Assembly (NCBI GenBank): GCA_028101445.1
Contig: JAOHKR010000011.1
Location: 1 to 21,323 of the forward strand
Direction of reading: 5' to 3'
From: Candidatus Pelagibacter sp.
GTDB lineage: Bacteria > Pseudomonadota > Alphaproteobacteria > Pelagibacterales > Pelagibacteraceae
Length of the DNA stretch: 21,323 nucleotides
The notes under the pieces are model-generated. The model saw only the letters and a list, made by a program, of their open reading frames with translations, was not told where the DNA came from and ran no database searches. The translations under genes and the position numbers were made by a program. Shown here piece after piece: positions 1 to 7,509 of this stretch (positions are counted from its first letter, which is position 1; every line of letters starts with the position of its first letter).

Positions 1-2
1 AA

Positions 3-1208
3 ATATTAACGGAAAAAAATAACTGCACACCAGTAATCACATATGTTTGTGCAAAAAATAGAAAAAAAAATAGAAAAATTAAAATTAAGAAAAATCAGTG
101 GCTTTCTAATTATATTGACGCTACAAAACTTAATGATGTAGATCTAGTAGTTGAATTAATAGGTGGATCAGAAGGACCTGCAAAAAAATTAGTTTTTAAT
201 GCTCTAAAAAATAAAAAACATGTTGTAACTGCTAACAAAGCATTAATTGCTAAATATGGAGATCAATTAGCTAAAATAGCTGAAAAAAATAAAGTAAATT
301 TAGAATTTGAAGCTGCTGTCTGTGGAGGTGTGCCAATTATTAGATCCTTAAAAGAAGGATTAATTGCAAATAAAATCTCAAAAATTTATGGCATTCTAAA
401 TGGTACATCTAATTATATTCTTTCCACAATGAGTAAAAAAAATAAAAATTTTAATGAAGTTTTAAGTGATGCAAAGAAACTTGGTTACGCAGAGTCTAAT
501 CCATCTGCTGATCTTAATGGAGATGATGTCTCGTCAAAATTAAAAATTCTTTCATCTTTATGTTTTAATTCATTTATAAATCATAATATTTACGTCGAAG
601 GGATTAAAGATATTGATAAAAATGATATAGTTAACGCTAATAAGCTTGGATATAAGATTAAATTATTAGGCTACGCTGAATTATTAAATAATAAAATCAA
701 TCAACGTGTCCATCCTACACTAATAAAAAAAGGCTCACATATAGGTGACATTGATGGTGTTTTAAATGCCGTCATAGTATCTGGTAATCCTGTCGGTCAA
801 AGCGCTATTCAAGGGGAAGGCGCAGGCCCTTCAGCAACTACTTCAGCTTTAGTTTCAGATATATCTTCAATATTAAGAGGAAATATTAAATTTCCTTTTT
901 CTTTATCTGAAAAAGAAAGAAAGAAATTAAAATCAAGCAATATTGCGGACTTATCTTTTTCAGCTTATCTTAAATTTGATGTTTTAGATAAACCTGGTGT
1001 TCTTTCGAATATAACTAATATTTTTTCTAAGAATAAAGTTTCGATAAAAAGGTTGGTACAAGATCCAAATAAAGGAAAAAAATTATCTTCAATAATAATA
1101 ATTACTCACAGCTCAAAAGATAGATACTTGAATAAAATAGTTAAACAGATAAGTAAAAAAACTTATATTAAAAAAAAACCAAAGTTAATTCGTATTGATG
1201 ATAATTAA
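3..1208 (+). CDS. hom: Homoserine dehydrogenase, 5' end cut by window edge
   Basis: NAD(P)-dependent reduction of aspartate semialdehyde to homoserine, the branch point to threonine and methionine; cytoplasmic. The frame is open from base 3, so the gene starts upstream; a GTG at 330 is only an internal codon. About 401 residues are visible against roughly 430 usual, so some 25-30 N-terminal residues, including the nucleotide-binding glycine motif, are missing. Recognised from the segment reading VVELIGG, then HVVTANKALIA, then GILNGTSNYILSTM, the catalytic-domain run SNPSADLNGDD, and a C-terminal ACT domain (DKPGVLSNITNIFSKN) that usually carries threonine feedback control. Its TAA stop shares one base with the ATG of the next gene, so translation is probably coupled. 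Family assignment is firm. Confidence 0.95.
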   Translation: MLTEKNNCTPVITYVCAKNRKKNRKIKIKKNQWLSNYIDATKLNDVDLVVELIGGSEGPAKKLVFNALKNKKHVVTANKALIAKYGDQLAKIAEKNKVNLEFEAAVCGGVPIIRSLKEGLIANKISKIYGILNGTSNYILSTMSKKNKNFNEVLSDAKKLGYAESNPSADLNGDDVSSKLKILSSLCFNSFINHNIYVEGIKDIDKNDIVNANKLGYKIKLLGYAELLNNKINQRVHPTLIKKGSHIGDIDGVLNAVIVSGNPVGQSAIQGEGAGPSATTSALVSDISSILRGNIKFPFSLSEKERKKLKSSNIADLSFSAYLKFDVLDKPGVLSNITNIFSKNKVSIKRLVQDPNKGKKLSSIIIITHSSKDRYLNKIVKQISKKTYIKKKPKLIRIDDN

Positions 1209-2149
1209 TGTCTATTGACGCAAAATATTTAAATTTATTTATTAAAGCTACTGAGAAAGGTGCAATTGGTGCATCAAAATTTATTGGTAAAAAGGATAAA
1301 ATAGGTGCAGATAAAGGTGCAGTGGATCCAATGAGAAAAGAATTAAATAAAATTAACATGGAAGGAACAGTTGTAATTGGTGAGGGTGAAATGGATGACG
1401 CGCCAATGCTTTATATAGGTGAAAAACTTGGCACCCTAAACGGACCTAAATTTGATATTGCTGTAGATCCACTTGAGGGAACTAAATTTACTGCAAATAA
1501 TCAACCTAACGCTTTTTCTGTGATCGCAATAGCTGAACAAGGAAATTTATTATCAGCTCCAGATACATATATGGAAAAAATTGCTGTAGGTGCGAATTTG
1601 CCGAAAAATTTATTAGATTTAGATAATGGTGTTAAAAAAAATATAAATTTATTAGCAGATGCAAAGAAGAAAAAAATTTCAGAAATAAATGCGTGTGTTC
1701 TTAAAAGACCAAGACACGATCATATAATTAAAGAATTGACTAAAATGGGAGTTCAGATAAATTATATTACAGACGGTGACATAGCTGGTGCATTAACAGT
1801 AATTGGTGATAATCCAAAAAATGATATTTATTACAGTACTGGAGGAGGACCTGAAGGCGTTATAGTTGCGGCTGCATTATCTTGTTTTGGAGGTCAAATT
1901 CAAGGACGTTTAGTTTTAGATGATGATGAAAAAGTCAGAGCAAAAAAACTTGGAATAAAAAATTTTGATAAAAAATATAATATAGACGAAATTGTCAAAG
2001 GGGATGTAATTTTTTGTGCATCTGGTGTAACAGATGGTGATTTAGCAAAAGGAGTTGAAAATTTAGGTAACGAACATAAAGTAACTACGTACGCTCTTCA
2101 TAAAAGTCAAAAAATTATAAAGACAGTATCCAATATTTATAATAAATGA
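1208..2149 (+). CDS. glpX: Class II fructose-1,6-bisphosphatase (GlpX type)
   Basis: Hydrolyses fructose-1,6-bisphosphate to fructose-6-phosphate for gluconeogenesis; some relatives also act on sedoheptulose-1,7-bisphosphate. The protein has 313 residues, normal for the family. Visible landmarks are the metal and phosphate region GEGEMDDAPM (about 58-67), the DPLEGT signature (87-92), the YITDGDIAGA segment and the STGGGPEGV loop. It begins in a TAATG overlap with hom and ends in an ATGA overlap with recJ, so all three probably lie on one transcript. The hom-glpX-recJ neighbourhood is typical of alphaproteobacteria (recalled, not searched). No odd features. Confidence 0.95.
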   Translation: MSIDAKYLNLFIKATEKGAIGASKFIGKKDKIGADKGAVDPMRKELNKINMEGTVVIGEGEMDDAPMLYIGEKLGTLNGPKFDIAVDPLEGTKFTANNQPNAFSVIAIAEQGNLLSAPDTYMEKIAVGANLPKNLLDLDNGVKKNINLLADAKKKKISEINACVLKRPRHDHIIKELTKMGVQINYITDGDIAGALTVIGDNPKNDIYYSTGGGPEGVIVAAALSCFGGQIQGRLVLDDDEKVRAKKLGIKNFDKKYNIDEIVKGDVIFCASGVTDGDLAKGVENLGNEHKVTTYALHKSQKIIKTVSNIYNK

Positions 2150-3930
2150 ATACGCTTTCAATAAGTGGCAAAAATTGGATACTTAAAAAATATAATCAAG
2201 AGGAAATATCTTTTTTAAAAGATAATTTTTTTTTAGATGAAATAACTTCAAAATTATTATCAATTAGAAAAATTAAAAAGGAAGACATAAAATCTTTTCT
2301 TAACCCTTCTATCAAAAATTTTTTACCAAACCCCAATACTTTAATGGATATGGAAAAAGCTACCTTAAGAACAAGTAAGTCAATCAACAAGAAAGAAAAA
2401 GTTGGTATTTTTGGGGATTATGATGTTGATGGCGCTACATCAACGGCATTGCTTGGAAAATATTTTACAGAATTAAAAATTCCTTATGAAATATATATAC
2501 CAGATCGAAAAAAAGAAGGGTATGGACCTTCAATTAAAAGTTTTAAAGAATTAATTGACAAAGGTGTAAAGATAATTTTTACAGTTGACTGCGGCACGTT
2601 ATCTTTTGATGCGATTGAATTCGCTAACGAGAATAATACTGATGTGATAGTTCTTGATCACCATCAATCTGAAATTAAACTGCCAAAGGCTTTTTCAATA
2701 ATTAATCCCAATCGTTTTGATGACGAATCTAATTTACAATATTTGTGTGCCGCCGGTGTAACTTTTATGTTTTTAGTTTCAATTAATAGAAAACTTAGAT
2801 TGGAAAATTGGTTTACAAAAAATAACATCGATGAACCAAACCTAATAAACTACCTTGATTTAGTTTCACTTGGAACTGTATGTGACGTAGTACCGTTAAT
2901 AGGTTTAAATAGAGCTATAGTAAAACAAGGTTTAAAAATACTTAAAATAAAAAACAATCTAGGATTAAAAACTTTATTAGATATATGTAAAATTGAAAGC
3001 AATCCCTCTATATATCATTTAGGATTTATGTTGGGTCCTCGTATAAATGCAGGTGGTAGAGTAGGGAAATGTTCACATGGTGCAAATTTACTTTTAGATA
3101 CAGATCCAAAAAATGCTTTTAAATTAGCATCAGAATTAGATCAATTTAATAAAGAAAGACAGATGTTAGAAAAAGATCTGCTTCAAAAACTACTCAATGA
3201 AACAAAAGATTATTCAAAAGATCCCGTTTTAGTTTTAAGTGGAAGTAACTGGCATGAAGGTATAATTGGAATTGTTGCCGCAAGACTAAAAGACAAATTT
3301 AATAAACCAGTTATTATTATTTCTATTGACGGTGAAATTGGAAAGGCTTCAGCAAGATCAATAGTTGGTTTTGATATAGGCTCCGTTATCATTGCAGCTA
3401 CACAAAATAAAATTTTATTAAAAGGCGGAGGGCATAAGATGGCTGGAGGTTTTTCGATAAATATTAAAAATATTGAAAAATTTAAAGAATTTGTTTTTAG
3501 AAGATTTAGAAATATTAATGAGGATTTAACAAGTGAAAAACCACTATATTTAGATAGCACTATATCACCTGCGGCAGTTAATTTAGATTTCTATAATAAA
3601 GTAAATAACCTAGCTCCTTTTGGATCTGGGAATCCTGAACCAAAATTTATAATTGAAAATTTAAAAACAGTGAATAGTAAAATTGTTGGAGAAAAACATA
3701 TTAAATCAGTTTTAATTGGAATGGACGGTTCGTCAATTAAAACTATTGCATTTAATGCCGTAGAGAATGATCTTGGAGCCTATTTACTTAAAAATAATAA
3801 TAAAATATTTAATATTGCTGGAAAATTATCCCTAAATGAATGGAAAGGGCAATCAAATGTAGAGTTTATTATCGACGATATATCTGTTAATAAGACACTC
3901 AAAAATACGGTCCCATCGTCTATCGGTTAG
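2146..3930 (+). CDS. recJ: Single-strand-specific DNA exonuclease RecJ
   Basis: 5'-3' single-strand DNA exonuclease of recombination and mismatch repair. Its 594 residues are close to the usual length. DHH-superfamily motifs are visible: DYDVDG (91-96), VDCG (147-150), LDHHQSE (about 170-176), GTVCDVVPL, and the DHHA1-domain GGGHKMAGG (about 426-434); an OB-like segment follows and ends near FIIDD. The start is fixed by an ATGA overlap with glpX. The oddity is the 3' end: the last 22 nt, including the TAG stop, are the first 22 nt of the tRNA-Glu gene, so the C-terminal VPSSIG residues are encoded by the acceptor and D arms of the tRNA. Function is firm. Confidence 0.96.
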   Translation: MNTLSISGKNWILKKYNQEEISFLKDNFFLDEITSKLLSIRKIKKEDIKSFLNPSIKNFLPNPNTLMDMEKATLRTSKSINKKEKVGIFGDYDVDGATSTALLGKYFTELKIPYEIYIPDRKKEGYGPSIKSFKELIDKGVKIIFTVDCGTLSFDAIEFANENNTDVIVLDHHQSEIKLPKAFSIINPNRFDDESNLQYLCAAGVTFMFLVSINRKLRLENWFTKNNIDEPNLINYLDLVSLGTVCDVVPLIGLNRAIVKQGLKILKIKNNLGLKTLLDICKIESNPSIYHLGFMLGPRINAGGRVGKCSHGANLLLDTDPKNAFKLASELDQFNKERQMLEKDLLQKLLNETKDYSKDPVLVLSGSNWHEGIIGIVAARLKDKFNKPVIIISIDGEIGKASARSIVGFDIGSVIIAATQNKILLKGGGHKMAGGFSINIKNIEKFKEFVFRRFRNINEDLTSEKPLYLDSTISPAAVNLDFYNKVNNLAPFGSGNPEPKFIIENLKTVNSKIVGEKHIKSVLIGMDGSSIKTIAFNAVENDLGAYLLKNNNKIFNIAGKLSLNEWKGQSNVEFIIDDISVNKTLKNTVPSSIG

Positions 3931-3983
3931 GACAGTTGGTTTTCATCCAACAAAGAGGGGTTCGATTCCCCTTGGGACCGCCA
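3909..3983 (+). tRNA. tRNA-Glu (anticodon TTC), CCA encoded
   Basis: A full cloverleaf can be folded. The 7-bp acceptor stem is GGTCCCA with TGGGACC; the D arm is GTCT/GGAC; the anticodon stem is GTTGG/CCAAC around loop TTTTCAT, giving anticodon TTC at 3942-3944. The variable loop has 4 nt and the T arm is AGGGG-TTCGATT-CCCCT. Discriminator G and CCA (3981-3983) are encoded. The 5' half overlaps the recJ 3' end. The next ATG is only 7 nt downstream, so the tRNA is probably cut out of a longer mRNA, or transcribed from a promoter inside recJ. Confidence 0.96.
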
Positions 3984-3990
3984 AATATAA

Positions 3991-4947
3991 ATGAAAAAAA
4001 TTGCAATTATAGAAGAAATTGACAAAGAAGGTTTAAAACTTTTAGATAGTAATCCAAAATTTACTTATGAAATTATTACAGACACTAGTGAAGAACATCT
4101 AATTAAAGTTTTACCAAATTTTGATGGATGTAGTTTAAGAGTTTCAAAGTTAACAAGCAAAATAATGTCTGCTTGTAAAAATTTAAAAATTATTTCGAGA
4201 CATGGAGTGGGCTATGACAATGTTGATCTTAATTATATAAAAAAAAATAATATTACTTTAACAATAACTGCTACAGCAAATGCAACAGCTGTTTCTGAAC
4301 ATGTAATGTATATGATGCTTGTCTTATCTAAAGCTAAACTTACATATGACAATGAAGTCAGAACTGGTGCATTCAAGAAAAATATGAAAACTATTAAAAC
4401 CTTTGAACTAATGGGTAAAGAAATTTTGATAGCTGGATTTGGAAGAATAGGAAAAAGTTTAATTAAAAAATGTCTTGGTTTCGACATGAAAGTTTCTGTT
4501 TATGACCCATTTCTTGAAGAAAAAATAATTAATAATTTAGGAGGCAAAAAAGTATCGTCTATTGAGGAAGGTCTAAAAATAGCTGACTTCGTATCAATAC
4601 ATATGCCTTTAAATGACAAAACAAAAAACTTATTTAACTATGAATTAATAAAAAAAATGAAAAAAAATAGTATAATTATTAATACAGCTAGAGGAGGTAT
4701 AATTAATGAAATTGATCTTGATAAAGCTTTAAATGAAAATCTTATATTTGGTGCAGGACTTGACGTTTTTGAAAAAGAGCCGCCTAATTCAGATAATTCA
4801 TTATTGAAAAATAAAAAATTAATAATGAGCCCTCATACCTCTGCATTAACTGATGAATGTAAGGTAAGAATGGCAAAAGAAACTGTGAAAAATATAATTG
4901 ATTTTTTTGAAAATAAGTTAGATAAAACTGTAATAGTTAAATTATGA
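3991..4947 (+). CDS. D-isomer-specific 2-hydroxyacid dehydrogenase (phosphoglycerate dehydrogenase-like)
   Basis: NAD(H)-dependent interconversion of a 2-hydroxyacid and a 2-oxoacid; the exact substrate cannot be read from sequence. The 318 residues comprise a split substrate domain around a Rossmann domain: GFGRIG at 149-154, an acidic residue ending strand 2 (YDP, D172), and the catalytic set Arg234 (NTARGG), Glu263 (EKEPP) and His282 (SPHTSALT). The RHGVGYDNVD segment (70-79) is typical of 3-phosphoglycerate dehydrogenase-like members. It lacks the C-terminal ACT/ASB extension of long SerA proteins, so it could equally be a glyoxylate/hydroxypyruvate reductase. It starts 7 nt after the tRNA and overlaps the next gene by ATGA. 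Confidence 0.88.
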   Translation: MKKIAIIEEIDKEGLKLLDSNPKFTYEIITDTSEEHLIKVLPNFDGCSLRVSKLTSKIMSACKNLKIISRHGVGYDNVDLNYIKKNNITLTITATANATAVSEHVMYMMLVLSKAKLTYDNEVRTGAFKKNMKTIKTFELMGKEILIAGFGRIGKSLIKKCLGFDMKVSVYDPFLEEKIINNLGGKKVSSIEEGLKIADFVSIHMPLNDKTKNLFNYELIKKMKKNSIIINTARGGIINEIDLDKALNENLIFGAGLDVFEKEPPNSDNSLLKNKKLIMSPHTSALTDECKVRMAKETVKNIIDFFENKLDKTVIVKL

Positions 4948-5453
4948 TAGATTTAAAAAGAAAATTTAAAAATTTTGGTCCCTTAGAAACACTTGTTATA
5001 ATTTCATTTCTTTATGTCTTTGTAATGCTAATATGGACTGCATCAACTAGATCAGAAGTTATAAAGAAAGCGAGTGATATAAAATCTAATCATAAAGTTG
5101 TTGTCGAGTTTATAAATAACGAAATTAATAAATGTAGCTCAAACAATAATATGTCAACTTCATGGGGAGAAAATTGTAGCTTAGTATGGACTTCATCTGA
5201 AATAGTAAAATATATTTTAGCTAATTTTAAACTCAATAACCCTTACAATATTGATAAACCTCTTATTCAAACTTCGCAAGATCCGCGTATACAAGCAGAG
5301 GGTAAAGCAGGTCAGTCTACTGATAAAGGAATTATTTTTGTATCGTTAAACAATTTTGAGTCAGAAGCTGGTGCAGAGTGGGTAATTGGCGCTTGCGTTA
5401 AATCACCTTGTGTTGCTGCTGGAAATAACGAATTAGTTTCTGCATACCGTTAA
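4944..5453 (+). CDS. Hypothetical single-pass membrane protein with pilin-like layout
   Basis: Not recognised as a named family. The 169-residue protein has a short basic N-terminus (K5, R6, K7, K9), one hydrophobic helix at about 14-33, a polar helix to about 65, then an extracytoplasmic part likely rich in beta structure. Cysteines fall in two pairs, C64/C78 and C151/C156, compatible with disulfides outside the membrane. This layout resembles type IV pilins or pseudopilins. However, the canonical prepilin peptidase site with Glu at +5 is not present: G12 is followed by P-L-E, with Glu at +3. Translation is coupled by ATGA to the dehydrogenase upstream. Its stop overlaps the iolE stop on the other strand in the shared bases TTAA. 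Confidence 0.75.
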   Translation: MIDLKRKFKNFGPLETLVIISFLYVFVMLIWTASTRSEVIKKASDIKSNHKVVVEFINNEINKCSSNNNMSTSWGENCSLVWTSSEIVKYILANFKLNNPYNIDKPLIQTSQDPRIQAEGKAGQSTDKGIIFVSLNNFESEAGAEWVIGACVKSPCVAAGNNELVSAYR

Positions 5454-6349
5454 GTAATAATTTCAAAACCACATTCTTTGGCAGTTTTACTTAGATAATT
5501 ATATCCTATTTTAGCATACTCAAAAGGATTTGCTTTTGCAGGATCCTGCTCTGCTTCTACAACTAGCCACCCAGAATAATCATTCTCCTTAAGTGTTTTA
5601 AGAAAAGGTTTATAGTCAATACAACCATCACCTGGAACTGTAAATGCCCCATCTAAAAAAGCCTGTCTAAATGTATTGTCATTTTTTAAAGAATTATCTA
5701 AAACATCTTTTCTTATATCCTTACAATGCACATGTATTAATTTTTCACTAAAATCTTTTGCTAAATTAATTGAGTTGCCTTGTGCAAATAACATGTGACC
5801 AGTATCGATTAATAATTTTACTGAATCTATTGTGCTTTCCATCAATCTTTTAGTTTCTTCTTCAGTTTCTATAACGGTTCCCATGTGATGGTGATAAGCT
5901 AAAGGCATATTTTCATCTATCATCATTTTACTAATTTCATTTATTCTTGATATCAAAGTATTCCATTCATCTTTAGATAATTTTGGTCTTTGTGATAAAG
6001 GAGTTTTTGGATCTCCCTGGACAGAATTAGTTATCTCTGCAAACACCATGCAAGGAGATTCGCAATCTTTAAATAATTTTAACTGATCTCTCATAAATAA
6101 AAATTCATCTTTTGCAGAATTTTTTAAAAGCTGTGCTCCATACCAGCCGGAACATAATGATAAATTTTCTTTTTTTAGTTTAGGTAAAAGTAATTCAGAA
6201 TTTTTTGGGAATTTTCCACCTGACTCAATACCAGTAAATCCAGCTCTGCTTGCTTCGTTTAAACATTGCTCTAGTGATGTTTTACCACCTAATTCAGGCA
6301 TATCATCGTTACTCCAAGCTATTGGTGCTACACCTAATTTTATAGACAT
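5450..6349 (-). CDS. iolE: Inosose dehydratase (2-keto-myo-inositol dehydratase)
   Basis: Dehydrates 2-keto-myo-inositol (scyllo-inosose) to 3D-(3,5/4)-trihydroxycyclohexane-1,2-dione, step 2 of the myo-inositol pathway. The 299-residue TIM-barrel protein belongs to the xylose-isomerase-like superfamily and matches IolE in length. Visible landmarks: GVAPIAWSNDD (6-16), the AYHHHMGTVIET block (151-162), LIDTGH (180-185), HVHCKDIR (206-213), VPGDGCIDY (238-246) and VVEAEQDP with metal-ligand Glu265. Asp182, His208 and Glu265 fit the expected metal site. It is transcribed away from iolG through a 62-bp divergent region with a plausible promoter. The 3' end overlaps the convergent membrane-protein gene by 3 nt. 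Confidence 0.93.
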   Translation of the reverse strand: MSIKLGVAPIAWSNDDMPELGGKTSLEQCLNEASRAGFTGIESGGKFPKNSELLLPKLKKENLSLCSGWYGAQLLKNSAKDEFLFMRDQLKLFKDCESPCMVFAEITNSVQGDPKTPLSQRPKLSKDEWNTLISRINEISKMMIDENMPLAYHHHMGTVIETEEETKRLMESTIDSVKLLIDTGHMLFAQGNSINLAKDFSEKLIHVHCKDIRKDVLDNSLKNDNTFRQAFLDGAFTVPGDGCIDYKPFLKTLKENDYSGWLVVEAEQDPAKANPFEYAKIGYNYLSKTAKECGFEIIT

Positions 6350-6371
6350 AATAATAATAAAGTATTAAGTT

Positions 6372-6400
6372 TTTATATTACATTAATAGAATTATTACAA
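6372..6400 (-). promoter_or_regulatory. Candidate sigma70-type promoter of iolE
   Basis: Read on the minus strand, TTGTAA (plus 6395-6400) is followed after exactly 17 nt by TATAAA (plus 6372-6377). These match the -35 box at 4/6 and the -10 box at 5/6. Initiation near 6365 would leave a leader of about 16 nt before the iolE ATG. In DNA this AT-rich, chance matches are common, so this is a candidate only. Confidence 0.4.
6382..6400 (+). promoter_or_regulatory. Shared gapped motif ATTAATA-N5-ATTACAA, copy 1 (iolE/iolG divergent region)
   Basis: This 19-bp element lies between the divergent iolE and iolG genes. The same two 7-mers with the same 5-nt gap occur in the only other divergent region of the island (14340-14358). 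On the minus strand its TTGTAA end serves as the candidate -35 box of iolE, so a bound regulator could block initiation. The two halves read as a loose direct repeat (ATTAnnA). No regulator gene is present in the window to pair with it. Confidence 0.35.
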
Positions 6401-6411
6401 AAAAAAATATC

Positions 6412-7404
6412 ATGATAAACGTAGCACTTTTAGGTTTTGGCAGGATTGGTCAAATGCATGCTGAAAATATTAATAAAAACAAAGATTTAAAACTCTTATA
6501 TGTTTATGAAAAAATTGAGTTATTGTGTAAGAAGGCTAAAAAAAAATATAATTGTATAATTGAAAACAATTATAATAATATATTTCAAGATAAAAATGTT
6601 GATATAATTTTTATTGCAAGTCCAACAAATACTCATATAAAATTTATAGAAGAAGCGATAAAATATAAAAAAACTATATTTTGTGAAAAACCTTTAGATT
6701 TAAACATAAAAAAAATTTTTAAAACTTTTAAAAAAGTAAAAAAAAATAAACCAAAAATTCAATTAGGTTTTAATAGGAGATATGATCCAGGTCACTTTTC
6801 AATTAAAAAAGATTTAACTAGAAATAAAATAGGAAAATTAGAAAAGATTATAATTACAAGTAGAGATCCTGCACCTCCACCTTCCTCATATCTTAAATCT
6901 TCAGGTGGGATATTTAGGGATATGATGATACATGATTTTGATTTATGTAGATTATATCTTGAAAATGATGAAATTTCAGAAGTTCATGCCCTTACTTCAT
7001 CTTTTGACCCTTTGTATAAAAAAATTAAAGATCATGAACTTGCTGTTGTTACAATGAAATCTAGGAAAGGTGTATTATGTGTAATTACTAATTCGAGACA
7101 TTGTTCATTTGGATATGATCAACGTGTAGAATTGTTTGGTAAAAAAGGGATGTTATTATCAGGAAATAAAAAAATTGACTCTACAGAATTATTTAATTCA
7201 AACGCATCTAATGTTCGGAAACCTTTTTTAAATTTTTTTATAGAAAGGTATGATGAAGCTTATAATTTACAGTTAAAGGAACTGGTTTATCTTCACCAAA
7301 ATAAAATTAGGTCAAGATCTACGTTTGAAGACGGGTATATGGCTTTAAAACTAGCTAACGCTTGTTACAAATCAATAAGACTTAAAAAGACTATAAAACT
7401 TTAG
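6412..7404 (+). CDS. iolG: Inositol 2-dehydrogenase (Gfo/Idh/MocA family)
   Basis: NAD-dependent oxidation of myo-inositol to 2-keto-myo-inositol, step 1 of the pathway. The 330 residues match the family length. The N-terminal Rossmann fold carries GFGRIG (8-13); the EKP motif is E92-K93-P94 with the catalytic Lys93; GFNRRYDP (119-126) and RDMMIHDFDL (169-178) follow. Asp170 and His174 keep the D-x3-H spacing of inositol dehydrogenases. The call rests on this signature plus the adjacent divergent iolE. Related Gfo/Idh enzymes act on other polyols, so the substrate is inferred from context. The gene probably shares a control region with iolE and is followed by the transporter genes. Confidence 0.85.
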   Translation: MINVALLGFGRIGQMHAENINKNKDLKLLYVYEKIELLCKKAKKKYNCIIENNYNNIFQDKNVDIIFIASPTNTHIKFIEEAIKYKKTIFCEKPLDLNIKKIFKTFKKVKKNKPKIQLGFNRRYDPGHFSIKKDLTRNKIGKLEKIIITSRDPAPPPSSYLKSSGGIFRDMMIHDFDLCRLYLENDEISEVHALTSSFDPLYKKIKDHELAVVTMKSRKGVLCVITNSRHCSFGYDQRVELFGKKGMLLSGNKKIDSTELFNSNASNVRKPFLNFFIERYDEAYNLQLKELVYLHQNKIRSRSTFEDGYMALKLANACYKSIRLKKTIKL

Positions 7405-7413
7405 TTTTTAAAC

Positions 7414-7429
7414 ATACCACAGGTTGTAT
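7414..7429. promoter_or_regulatory. Imperfect palindrome upstream of the binding-protein gene
   Basis: ATACCACAGGTTGTAT pairs at 6 of 8 positions about its centre. It lies 10 nt after the iolG stop and about 80 nt before the binding-protein ATG, in the longest intergenic gap of the window (7405-7509). Its size suits a dimeric repressor operator. No second copy was noticed, and no convincing promoter with correct spacing was found in this gap. Confidence 0.22.
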
Positions 7430-7493
7430 CCAAAAAAAAATTTTGATCTTACGGAATTTTTTTGTTTAAATGCCAACAATTATTAAAATCAAT

Positions 7494-7500
7494 AAAGGGA
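7494..7500 (+). promoter_or_regulatory. Ribosome binding site setting the binding-protein start
   Basis: AAAGGGA lies 9 nt before the ATG at 7510. It favours that start over the in-frame ATG at 7462, which would put 16 residues (charged and polar) ahead of the signal peptide and has no purine-rich site. It is one of the clearer Shine-Dalgarno sites in a window where most genes are translationally coupled, consistent with high expression of a periplasmic binding protein. Confidence 0.7.
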
Positions 7501-7509
7501 AATAATATA

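Noticed and set aside
330..1208. A 292-residue ORF starting at GTG 330 as the complete gene
   Set aside because: The frame is open back to base 3 and the upstream residues are clearly homoserine dehydrogenase, so this is an internal codon of a gene cut by the window edge.
3210..3560. 116-residue minus-strand ORF opposite recJ
   Set aside because: It is antisense to the conserved C-terminal part of recJ, and its hydrophobic content is what reverse translation of AT-rich coding DNA gives.
7462..7489. Promoter TTGTTT-N16-TAAAAT before the binding-protein gene
   Set aside because: Initiation would fall at or within the ribosome binding site, leaving no usable leader; probably a chance AT-rich match.
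7462..7509. Longer N-terminus for the binding protein, starting at the ATG at 7462
   Set aside because: It would place 16 polar residues ahead of a clear signal peptide and lacks a ribosome site; AAAGGGA supports the ATG at 7510.
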